From: CAWAND01 sp963807065
GTDB lineage: Bacteria > Chloroflexota > Anaerolineae > Anaerolineales > E44-bin32
Length of the DNA stretch: 64,000 bases
Direction: 5' to 3'
NCBI GenBank assembly: GCA_963807065.1
Contig: CAWDZQ010000003.1
Coordinates: 248,001-312,000 of the forward strand
Shown one piece after another: positions 41,951 through 49,399 of the stretch; the stretch's first letter is position 1, and each line of letters starts with the position of its first letter. The position numbers and the translations under genes are program-made. The notes below the pieces were generated by a model. It ran no database searches and was not told the DNA's origin. It saw only the letters and a program-made list of their open reading frames with translations.

Positions 41951-43375
41951 CTAAGCGTGCACGGGTTGGACCGCCCGCGCCTTCTTCTGGTGACGGAGGC
42001 GGGCGGGAAGGATGCCTTCCATGGATCGATACTTGGCGACGGTACGTCGGGCTATGTGAACCCCATAGCGTTCCAGTCGTTCAGCGATCTCGTCGTCGGT
42101 GAGCGCCTGCCGCTCGTTGCGGACGATCTCTTTGATGCAGTCGCGGGCGGGCAGGCTGCGGTCGAAGAACTTCGACATGGGGATGATCCGACCGTCGGGC
42201 AGCGCCACGGACTTGCTCGACACGGCTCGCGAAACGGTGGACTCGTGCACGCCGAGCTCTTCGGCGATCTCAGCCCGCGTCATCGATTGCAGCTGGCGGT
42301 CGCCTTCAAGGATGAAATCACGCTGCGCTTTCACCAGGATCTTCATCATACGCCGCATAGTGTTATTGCGCTGCTGGATGCACTTCACAAACAATGAGGC
42401 CTTCTCCAGGTGTTCAGCCCAAGCTTCTGGAACGTCATTGTCCTTCTGCTCGGCCAGGGCCTTGCGGAAGATCGGATTGACTCTCAACCAACCCGAAACC
42501 GGTGCGAAGATCTCCACCACCAGGGGCCCGTCGGACTGGGAAGTGTTCTGGCTGATTTGAATGTCGGGCTCGTGGTAGACGTTGGGATCAGCGTTGGATG
42601 ATGCCTGGCGGTGATTGGCCCAAAAGCTTCGGGCGGGGTAGGGGTTCAAGTGCTCCTGGATGAATGTGGCGGCTTGCTTGGCCTGGCTCACGGATACATC
42701 GAACTGCTCGGCGATGGCGTCGAAGTCCCGCCGGCCCAACAGGCTGAAAGCGGAGGTCAGCATCTCTCGCGCCAGCGCTACTCGGGGTGATTCCCCAGCG
42801 ACATCGAGCTGGGCCAGGAGAGCCTGGCGCGGCCCTTCTGTGGCCAGGCCCGGGGGATCGGAATGCGCAATCTTGTCCAACACACGTTGAACCTGAGCCA
42901 GACTGCAGCGGGTGAGACGGGCGATCATCGCTGGAGCGTCCTGAAGAAAGCCGTCTTCGTCCAAACTGGCCAGAACGTAGGCCGCCAGGGGCCGGTCGTC
43001 TTCTTCGAGTTCGGAAGCGAGCTGCTGCAGGATATGTATCGAGAGGTCTTCGGGAGCGGCTGGCTCGCGATCAGGCGGCTCTTCCTGCCAGGTGGTGGCG
43101 TGAGAAGGGCGGTAGAGTTCACGGGGAGACATGAAGACGATGGGCCCGTCATCGGCGTACCGCTGGCTGCAGATGGGGCAAGGACCCGGATGCGCCAATC
43201 TCCGCCTGCAGGTGGGGCAGACCCGCTCATCAAGGAGCTCGAGCGCCGGGTTCTCAGCCAGGGCCTTGATGACTTCGTCCCTCAGCTCCTGGTTGGACAG
43301 CACGAGCAGGCTCATGGTCTGCGCCAGGTGGGCGGTGGTCAGCGGTGCCTGATTTTGGCCTTGATATTGCAGCAT
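41951..43375 (-). CDS. rpoN: RNA polymerase sigma-54 factor with zinc-ribbon insertion
   Basis: 474 residues, standard size. Region I is Gln/Leu-rich and holds the activator-responsive segment (AHLAQTMSLLVLSNQELRDEV). At residues 53-69 there is CPTC-x9-CPIC, a zinc-ribbon-like insertion not found in typical RpoN. The core-binding and HTH regions follow, and the RpoN box ARRTVAKYR is near 449-457. AGGAG precedes the ATG. Its own upstream region holds a sigma-54 promoter. First gene of the rpoN-kinase-activator unit. Confidence 0.95.
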   Translation of the reverse strand: MLQYQGQNQAPLTTAHLAQTMSLLVLSNQELRDEVIKALAENPALELLDERVCPTCRRRLAHPGPCPICSQRYADDGPIVFMSPRELYRPSHATTWQEEPPDREPAAPEDLSIHILQQLASELEEDDRPLAAYVLASLDEDGFLQDAPAMIARLTRCSLAQVQRVLDKIAHSDPPGLATEGPRQALLAQLDVAGESPRVALAREMLTSAFSLLGRRDFDAIAEQFDVSVSQAKQAATFIQEHLNPYPARSFWANHRQASSNADPNVYHEPDIQISQNTSQSDGPLVVEIFAPVSGWLRVNPIFRKALAEQKDNDVPEAWAEHLEKASLFVKCIQQRNNTMRRMMKILVKAQRDFILEGDRQLQSMTRAEIAEELGVHESTVSRAVSSKSVALPDGRIIPMSKFFDRSLPARDCIKEIVRNERQALTDDEIAERLERYGVHIARRTVAKYRSMEGILPARLRHQKKARAVQPVHA

Positions 43376-43430
43376 CTTGAACTCCTAGGCGGGTGAGTAT
43401 ACAAGAACCAACGTATCCATGCAATAGGGT

Positions 43431-43446
43431 TGCAAGATGCGTGCCG
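43431..43446 (-). promoter_or_regulatory. Sigma-54 promoter of rpoN
   Basis: Minus strand CGGCACGCATCTTGCA matches TGGCACG-N4-TTGCA except at the first base. The predicted start near 43420 gives a 45-base leader. It lies in the gap shared with the divergent trmFO gene and implies positive autoregulation. Confidence 0.75.
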
Positions 43447-43471
43447 AGACCAGCGTGTTAGAATGGCCGCC

Positions 43472-44851
43472 ATGGAAGAGAGGCCATGGGTAACCGTCGT
43501 GGGTGGGGGGCTAGCTGGTAGCGAAGCCGCCTGGCAGGCCGCCGAGCGCGGCCTGTCGGTTCGGCTGTTTGAGATGCGCCCTGAGCGCGAGACCGGAGCG
43601 CACCGGACCGGTGATCTGGCGGAGCTGGTGTGCTCCAACTCCCTGGGGTCGGCGCTGCCCGATCGGGCCTCTGGCATCCTGATGCATGAATTGGACCAAC
43701 TGGGATCGATGCTGCTGGACGAGGCGCGCCGGGCGGCGGTGCCGGCCGGCGGTGCGCTGGCGGTCGATCGTGAGGCGTTCAGCCAGGCTGTCACCCGGCG
43801 CCTAGAGCGCCATCCCCGTATTGCCATCGTTCGTGAGGAAGTGCGCCAGATCCCGGAAGGGCCGGCGGTGATTGCCAGCGGGCCCCTGACCTCGCAAGCC
43901 CTCTCCACGGCTTTGCGCGTGCAGTCCGGAGAGGACCATCTGTACTTCTATGATGCCCTGTCGCCGATCGTTGAGCGCAACAGTGTCGACATGTCGATCG
44001 CCTTCCGCGCCTCTCGTTACGGCCGCGGGCAGGAGGAACGTGGGGACTATATCAATTGTCCCTTGAATGAGGCGGAGTATGTCGCCTTCGTTGAGGCGCT
44101 GCTGGCGGCCGATCGGATCCCCTTGCGGGAGTTTGAGGCGGAGATTCAAGCCGGCGTGAAAGCCGGGATGGATAGCTTTTTCGAGGGCTGCCTGCCGATT
44201 GAAATCATCGCTGCCCGCGGCGCTCAATCCTTGGCGTTTGGGCCGATGCGCCCGGTAGGACTGATTGATCCACGAACAGGCCGTCGCCCGGACGCCGTCC
44301 TTCAGCTTCGTCAAGACAACCTGGCTGGCGACTTGTACAACCTGGTGGGCTTCCAGACCAATCTGCGCTTCGCCGAGCAGCGCCGGGTGTTCCGGATGAT
44401 CCCCGGGCTGGAGAACGCCAGCTTCGCTCGTTACGGGCAGATGCATCGCAACACCTTTGTGAACGCGCCCCGTCTTCTCGAGCCGTCGCTCGCCTGGAAG
44501 GGCCGAGGAGAGCTGTTTCTCGCCGGCCAGATTACCGGGGTTGAGGGTTACTTGGGCAACATCGCCACCGGACTGCTGGCCGGGATGAACCTGGCCCATG
44601 CCGTACTCGGCGAACCGGCCCTCGTCCTGCCGCCCGAGACCATGCTCGGTGCGCTGTGTCACTACATCACCCATGCCGAGCCGACCCAGTTTCAGCCGAT
44701 GAAGGCCAATCTGGGGCTGCTGCCACCGCTTCCAAGCGACGGGCCCCGGCTCAACCGCCGTGAGCGGGCCCGGGCGCACTCGGAGCGTGCCGGTCAGGCA
44801 TTGGGCAGCTACCTGACGACTTACCCCGCAACAATGCGCATAGCCACCTAG
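43472..44851 (+). CDS. trmFO: tRNA U54 methyltransferase, folate/FAD-dependent
   Basis: 459 residues from the ATG at 43472; ATG at 43463 is an alternative. The N-terminal FAD-binding motif is VVGGGLAGSEAAW, followed by LFEMRP, LVCSNSLGS and EGCLPIE with the catalytic Cys. TrmFO makes m5U54 in tRNA using methylene-tetrahydrofolate. There is no good ribosome site; TAGAAT at 43459-43464 would give a nearly leaderless mRNA. Divergent from rpoN. Confidence 0.95.
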   Translation: MEERPWVTVVGGGLAGSEAAWQAAERGLSVRLFEMRPERETGAHRTGDLAELVCSNSLGSALPDRASGILMHELDQLGSMLLDEARRAAVPAGGALAVDREAFSQAVTRRLERHPRIAIVREEVRQIPEGPAVIASGPLTSQALSTALRVQSGEDHLYFYDALSPIVERNSVDMSIAFRASRYGRGQEERGDYINCPLNEAEYVAFVEALLAADRIPLREFEAEIQAGVKAGMDSFFEGCLPIEIIAARGAQSLAFGPMRPVGLIDPRTGRRPDAVLQLRQDNLAGDLYNLVGFQTNLRFAEQRRVFRMIPGLENASFARYGQMHRNTFVNAPRLLEPSLAWKGRGELFLAGQITGVEGYLGNIATGLLAGMNLAHAVLGEPALVLPPETMLGALCHYITHAEPTQFQPMKANLGLLPPLPSDGPRLNRRERARAHSERAGQALGSYLTTYPATMRIAT

Positions 44852-44862
44852 GGTCGATCCCC

Positions 44863-45792
44863 ATGCCCAATTTCACGTCTTCCAAATGCTACGAGGCTAT
44901 GCGCACCAGCCTGGCCGGGTGGGCGTTGGCGATCGTCATTTGTGCCTGCGCGGGTCAGGCGGCGCCTCAGGCCCCTGCGCCGTCAGCAACCCCGCCAAAG
45001 TTATTCGACGGGCAGCGCGCCCTGGAGCGGGTGGGAGCGCAGATGGCGTTCGGCGACCATTCGCCCGGAACACCGGGCCATGCCGAAATCCAGCGCTGGA
45101 TCACCGGAGAGCTCGAATCCGCGGGTTGGACCGCTGGCGCGCAGACGTTTTCGTATCGGGGAGTATCGCTTTCCAATCTTGTCGGGACCTCATCCGAGGC
45201 GGGATCTCCCTATGTTGTTCTCGGGGCGCACTACGACAATCGCCCCGTCGCCGATCAGGCCGCGGTTCCAGACCCTGGCCCGGTACCTGGCGCCAACGAC
45301 GGCGCCTCCGGCGTGGCCGTGCTTCTGGGACTTGCCGACGTTCTCCCGCCAGCTCAGCTTGGTTGTCGGCTTGACTTGGCGTTCTTCGACGGCGAGGACA
45401 GCGGCAATCTCAACGGCTGGGATTGGGTGGTTGGATCGACCTACATGGCGCAGCGGCTAGAGCAGCCCCCGGATCGCGTCGTGGTGGTGGATATGGTCGG
45501 GGATAGCGATCTGCAGCTGTACTACGAGAGCAACTCAGACAGCGCTATGAGGGTGGCTATCTGGCAAACGGCGTCCGGACTGGGTTACTCGTCCTTCATT
45601 CCCCAATTCAAGTACAGCATGATCGACGACCACACGCCCTTTTTGAACCAGGGCATTCCGGCCGTCGATATCATTGATTTTGACTATCCCTATTGGCATA
45701 CTCCCCAGGACACCCTGGACAAGGTTTCGGCCGCCAGCCTGGAGGCTGTGGGCCGGACACTCCAGGCCTGGTTGGCCTCCGACTGCGGGTGA
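44863..45792 (+). CDS. M28-family metallopeptidase / glutaminyl cyclase-like lipoprotein
   Basis: 309 residues. An N-terminal hydrophobic segment ends in a possible lipobox (IVICACAG). The M28 zinc site is GAHYDNRPV, PGANDGASG and FFDGEDSG. The C-terminal FDYPYWHTPQDTLDKVS is typical of the glutaminyl-peptide cyclotransferase-like branch. It is probably an exported enzyme acting on peptides; cyclase or aminopeptidase activity cannot be distinguished. It follows trmFO by 11 bases. Confidence 0.87.
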   Translation: MPNFTSSKCYEAMRTSLAGWALAIVICACAGQAAPQAPAPSATPPKLFDGQRALERVGAQMAFGDHSPGTPGHAEIQRWITGELESAGWTAGAQTFSYRGVSLSNLVGTSSEAGSPYVVLGAHYDNRPVADQAAVPDPGPVPGANDGASGVAVLLGLADVLPPAQLGCRLDLAFFDGEDSGNLNGWDWVVGSTYMAQRLEQPPDRVVVVDMVGDSDLQLYYESNSDSAMRVAIWQTASGLGYSSFIPQFKYSMIDDHTPFLNQGIPAVDIIDFDYPYWHTPQDTLDKVSAASLEAVGRTLQAWLASDCG

Positions 45793-45881
45793 GATTTGGC
45801 CGGATGCCAACCGCGGAGTAAACTCGGCGCCACAAAGGCGGCCCCGATGCTTCGAGCAGGTGCCCAGCAAGGAGATTTCAC

Positions 45882-47057
45882 TTGAAGACGATTCATCCTG
45901 CCCAGCGCATGGCGCGCATTCCACCTTACTTCTTCGCCACCCTCGGTCGCCGGATTGCCGAGCTTCGCGCCGAGGGCGTGGATGTCATCCGAGTGGACAT
46001 GGGGTCGCCCGACCTCCCACCGGCTCCGGCGATTATCCAGTCGTTGATCGACACGGCCCAGCGTGACGATGTGCACGGGTATGCCCCCTTCGGCGGCCCA
46101 GATGCCTTCCGCAGGGCGGCAGCGGCCTACTATGATCGGCGCTTCGGTGTGCAGCTCGATCCTAAGGATCAGATCCTCGGCCTGGTCGGCTCCAAGGAGG
46201 GCCTTTTCAACCTGACCCTGGCGATGGTCGATCCCGGCGACGTCGTGCTGGTTCCAGACCCGGGCTATCCCGTGTACTCGGCCTCAGCTCAATTCGCGGG
46301 CGCTGACGTGGTTACCATGCCCTTGCGGGCCGAAAATGACTTTCTGCCGGACCTTGGCAGCTTGTCGGCGGAAACCCTGGAACGGGTTCGGCTGATGTGG
46401 CTCAACTATCCCAACAATCCAACCGGTGCCACAGCTGATCTGGCGTTCTTCCAGGACGTGGTCGACCTGGCGGCCAAGCACGGCTTCTTGGTGGCCCACG
46501 ACGCCCCGTACACCGAAGTGTGCTTCGATGGCTACGTGGCGCCGAGCCTGCTCCAGATCCCCAATGCGATTCAGGTGGCAGTGGAATTCAATTCGCTTTC
46601 GAAAGCCTACAACATGGCCGGCTGGAGGGTTGGGATGGCGCTCGGAAATCCGACCGCCATCGACGCCCTGGCGACGCTAAAGAGCCAAATGGACACGTCC
46701 CAGTTCACACCCATCTGGACGGCTGGGACAGCGGCGCTCACCGGAGATCAAAGCTGGCTTGAAGAGCGCAACGCTGTCTATGAGACGCGGCGCGACCTTG
46801 TCCTGGATGCCCTGACCACGATCGGTATGCCTGCGCCGGTGCCCAAAGCGGCGCTCTACGTCTGGGCCCCGCTGCCCGAAGGGGAGGACTCGTCGGCTGA
46901 CTTCTGCAACCGCCTGTTGACAGACACCGGGGTCAGCGTGACGCCCGGAGTGGCGTTCGGCGTGGAAGGCGAAGGCTACGTACGAATTTCGCTGGGGACG
47001 GACACCGCTCGCATGACGGAGGCGATGGCCCGCCTAAAGGCGTGGCGGCCAGGGTAG
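45882..47057 (+). CDS. Class I/II aminotransferase, LL-DAP aminotransferase/DapC-like
   Basis: 391 residues. The PLP fold is clear: VDMGSPDLPP, NYPNNPTGA, and the PLP lysine in NSLSKAYNMAGWRVG, with the C-terminal YVRISLGTD. The VDMGSPDLPPAPAIIQSL opening and GYAPFGGPDAFR are close to LL-diaminopimelate aminotransferase and related enzymes. The TTG start is preceded by AAGGAG. Substrate is uncertain. Convergent with the dienelactone hydrolase gene 3 bases downstream. Confidence 0.88.
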   Translation: MKTIHPAQRMARIPPYFFATLGRRIAELRAEGVDVIRVDMGSPDLPPAPAIIQSLIDTAQRDDVHGYAPFGGPDAFRRAAAAYYDRRFGVQLDPKDQILGLVGSKEGLFNLTLAMVDPGDVVLVPDPGYPVYSASAQFAGADVVTMPLRAENDFLPDLGSLSAETLERVRLMWLNYPNNPTGATADLAFFQDVVDLAAKHGFLVAHDAPYTEVCFDGYVAPSLLQIPNAIQVAVEFNSLSKAYNMAGWRVGMALGNPTAIDALATLKSQMDTSQFTPIWTAGTAALTGDQSWLEERNAVYETRRDLVLDALTTIGMPAPVPKAALYVWAPLPEGEDSSADFCNRLLTDTGVSVTPGVAFGVEGEGYVRISLGTDTARMTEAMARLKAWRPG

Positions 47058-47060
47058 GGG

Positions 47061-47759
47061 CTAACTCTCGGCTGTAAGGTAGAGCCGAAACCAGGCCAGG
47101 GTTCGTTCCCAAGCGTCGGACGCAGCCTCCGGATCATAGATTTGTGGCCGCGTGTCGTTGAAGAACGCGTGGTTGGTGCCGGGATAGATATGGATCTGAT
47201 GCGGCACCTTCTGTTCCTCAAGGCTGAGTTCGAATTTGCGCACGTCGGAAACATCAATCCCGTGATCGTGTTCCGCATACAGCCCCAAAACAGGGACGTC
47301 CAATTTGGCCGTATCCTCGTCCGATAAAGGCCGCCCGTAGAAGGCAACGGCGGCGCCGATTTGGGGGCCGCCAGCGGCGGAAGAGAGCGCCAGCCCACCC
47401 CCCATACACCAACCCACCACGCCGACCTGCTTGGGTGAGACGCGATCCAATCCCGCCAGGTACTCAGAGGCCGCCCTGATTTCCGCCACGGCCTGGTCTC
47501 GCTGCAAGGCCATGGCGAGTTTGCGAGCCTCATCTGGTTCTATAGAGCTTCGGCCGTGGTACAGATCGGGCGCCAGCGCCACGAAACCCTCTTGGGCGAA
47601 TCGCCGGCAAATGTCCTCAATGTGCGGGACGAGCCCCCACCACTCCTGGATCACGATCACAGCTGCATGTCGGGCACCGTCGTCGGGCTCCGCCAAATAG
47701 CCGGGCGTCGTCTCCCCGGGACTGGCAAACTCTACCGCTTGCGTGGTATAGCCTGGCAT
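47061..47759 (-). CDS. Dienelactone hydrolase family protein
   Basis: 232 residues from the ATG at 47759, preceded by AAGGAG. The alpha/beta hydrolase catalytic triad is visible: Cys in GWCMGGG, Asp in AEHDHGID, His in PGTNHAF. Dienelactone hydrolases open lactones in aromatic degradation, but many family members have other substrates. Upstream are a TATAAT at 47883-47888 and an operator-like palindrome at 47826-47839. Confidence 0.9.
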   Translation of the reverse strand: MPGYTTQAVEFASPGETTPGYLAEPDDGARHAAVIVIQEWWGLVPHIEDICRRFAQEGFVALAPDLYHGRSSIEPDEARKLAMALQRDQAVAEIRAASEYLAGLDRVSPKQVGVVGWCMGGGLALSSAAGGPQIGAAVAFYGRPLSDEDTAKLDVPVLGLYAEHDHGIDVSDVRKFELSLEEQKVPHQIHIYPGTNHAFFNDTRPQIYDPEAASDAWERTLAWFRLYLTAES

Positions 47760-47825
47760 GTGGGTCTCCTTCGTGGGCTGCAGGGGCGATCCAAGGGTCT
47801 TGCCCAAGCTCGCACCCTTGATTAG

Positions 47826-47839
47826 TGAAAACGTTCACA
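47826..47839. promoter_or_regulatory. LacI/CcpA-type operator-like site
   Basis: TGAAAACGTTCACA fits the cre/LacI-family pattern TGNAANCGNWNNCW. It lies in the leader between a minus-strand TATAAT (47883-47888) and the dienelactone hydrolase start. No regulator gene is adjacent. Confidence 0.4.
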
Positions 47840-47950
47840 AACGGTTCCCGGCGACGGCTGTGTTTGCCAGGTCATCGCACTGATTATATGACAGCCACGC
47901 GGGCACCACTGGAACTGAGTTGCGGTCAAGCGGGCGGGGGAGCCCCAAGT

Positions 47951-47956
47951 TATAAT
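47951..47956 (+). promoter_or_regulatory. -10 box for hflX
   Basis: TATAAT, followed by an ATG at 47966 that opens a 13-codon reading ending at 48007, 10 bases before the hflX start. Confidence 0.5.
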
Positions 47957-48017
47957 CCCCCTGTCATGAAGAGCAAAGAAACCCTCTCGAACTCGCAGCC
48001 CGAGTGAGAAGGCCTTT

Positions 48018-49313
48018 TTGGTCGGCGTCGAGCGTTACGATCATCCTGGCCCGCTGAGCATCGAAGATTCGCTTAGCGAACTGGAGCTGTTGGCGCGCAC
48101 AGCCGGCCTGGAAGTGGTCGGGCGCACCTCCCAGAAGCTTCGCCATCCCGATGCCAAGACGTACGTCGGATCGGGGAAAGTTGAAGAAATCAAGGCGCTG
48201 GCTGACGACCGATTGGCCGACGTCATCATCTTCGACGATGAGCTCTCCCCGCGCCACCAACGCGAGCTCGAAGACATCTTTGGTGAAGCCATGCGCGTCG
48301 TGGACCGTACGGCGTTGATTCTGGACATCTTCGCCCTGCACGCGCAAACGAGTGAGGGCGCGCTGCAGGTGGAATTGGCCCAGTATGAGTACCGTCTGCC
48401 GCGCCTGACGCGTGCTTGGACTCATCTGGCGCGCCAGGCAGGCGGCGGCGCCGGACGCTCGGGATCGGTGGGGGGTGTGGGCCTGAGGGGGCCTGGCGAG
48501 ACGCAGCTCGAGGTTGACCGACGCGAAATCGGGCGGCGGATAAGCCATCTTCAGCGAGAGCTCGAAAAGGTGCGCGCCCATCGTGGCCGGCACCGCGAAC
48601 GGCGCCGCCGAGCACGAATTCCCACCGTTGCTCTGGTCGGCTACACCAATGCCGGGAAGTCCACCCTGCTTAATCGCCTGGCCCAATCCGACGTCTACGT
48701 GGCCGATCAGCTGTTCGCCACGCTTGACCCCACCACACGCCGTATCGAGCTGCCCGGCGGGCGCCAGGTGCTGGTGACCGACACGGTGGGTTTCATCCAG
48801 AAACTGCCCACCATGCTGGTGGCGGCATTCCGGGCCACTCTGGAGGAGATCACCGAGGCCGATCTGCTGCTGCACGTCGTCGATGTCACACATCCCAACC
48901 TTGAGGCGCAAGCCGAAGCCGTGCGGCAGACGTTGGACGATATCGGCGTGGGCCGGACCTCCATCGTCACGGCCCTGAACAAGGTGGATCTTCTGGATGA
49001 GGCGGACGATGCCCATGAGCGACTGGATGAGTTCGAACAAGCGGTGATCATTTCGGCTCGCACGGGGGAAGGCATCGTCAACCTTCTGGCGGTCATCGAA
49101 CACGAACTCTTCGAGGGCATGCTCCAGGTGAAGCTGCGCATCCCCTACAGCCAGGGCCGGTTGATCAGCCTGTTCCATGAACACGGTGTCGTGGAGCACA
49201 TCCTCCATACGGACGTGGCCGTGTTGATGGAGGGTCGCATCCCCATTCGGTACGGCGCCGAATTTGAGCCCTTCACCGTCGGGGAGACTCCGGGGGTCCA
49301 GTCCGAGGGGTGA
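48018..49313 (+). CDS. hflX: GTPase HflX
   Basis: 431 residues from a TTG at 48018. The HflX N-terminal domain includes LELLARTAGLEVVGRTSQK and YVGSGKVEEIKAL, then GGVGLRGPGETQLEVDRR, and the GTPase domain has GYTNAGKSTLLN, DTVGFI and NKVDL. HflX dissociates or rescues stalled ribosomes. The true start could be upstream: an ATG at 47966 with good promoter spacing is out of frame, ending in TGA just before hflX. AAGG lies before the TTG. Confidence 0.93.
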   Translation: MVGVERYDHPGPLSIEDSLSELELLARTAGLEVVGRTSQKLRHPDAKTYVGSGKVEEIKALADDRLADVIIFDDELSPRHQRELEDIFGEAMRVVDRTALILDIFALHAQTSEGALQVELAQYEYRLPRLTRAWTHLARQAGGGAGRSGSVGGVGLRGPGETQLEVDRREIGRRISHLQRELEKVRAHRGRHRERRRRARIPTVALVGYTNAGKSTLLNRLAQSDVYVADQLFATLDPTTRRIELPGGRQVLVTDTVGFIQKLPTMLVAAFRATLEEITEADLLLHVVDVTHPNLEAQAEAVRQTLDDIGVGRTSIVTALNKVDLLDEADDAHERLDEFEQAVIISARTGEGIVNLLAVIEHELFEGMLQVKLRIPYSQGRLISLFHEHGVVEHILHTDVAVLMEGRIPIRYGAEFEPFTVGETPGVQSEG

Positions 49314-49399
49314 ACCGATGTTCCAACGGGTGAAGATCGGCCGCGGAAAGCGAGCCCTCGCAGGCATCCGCAAGGTGGTTTTCAGGGAGTCAGACATTC

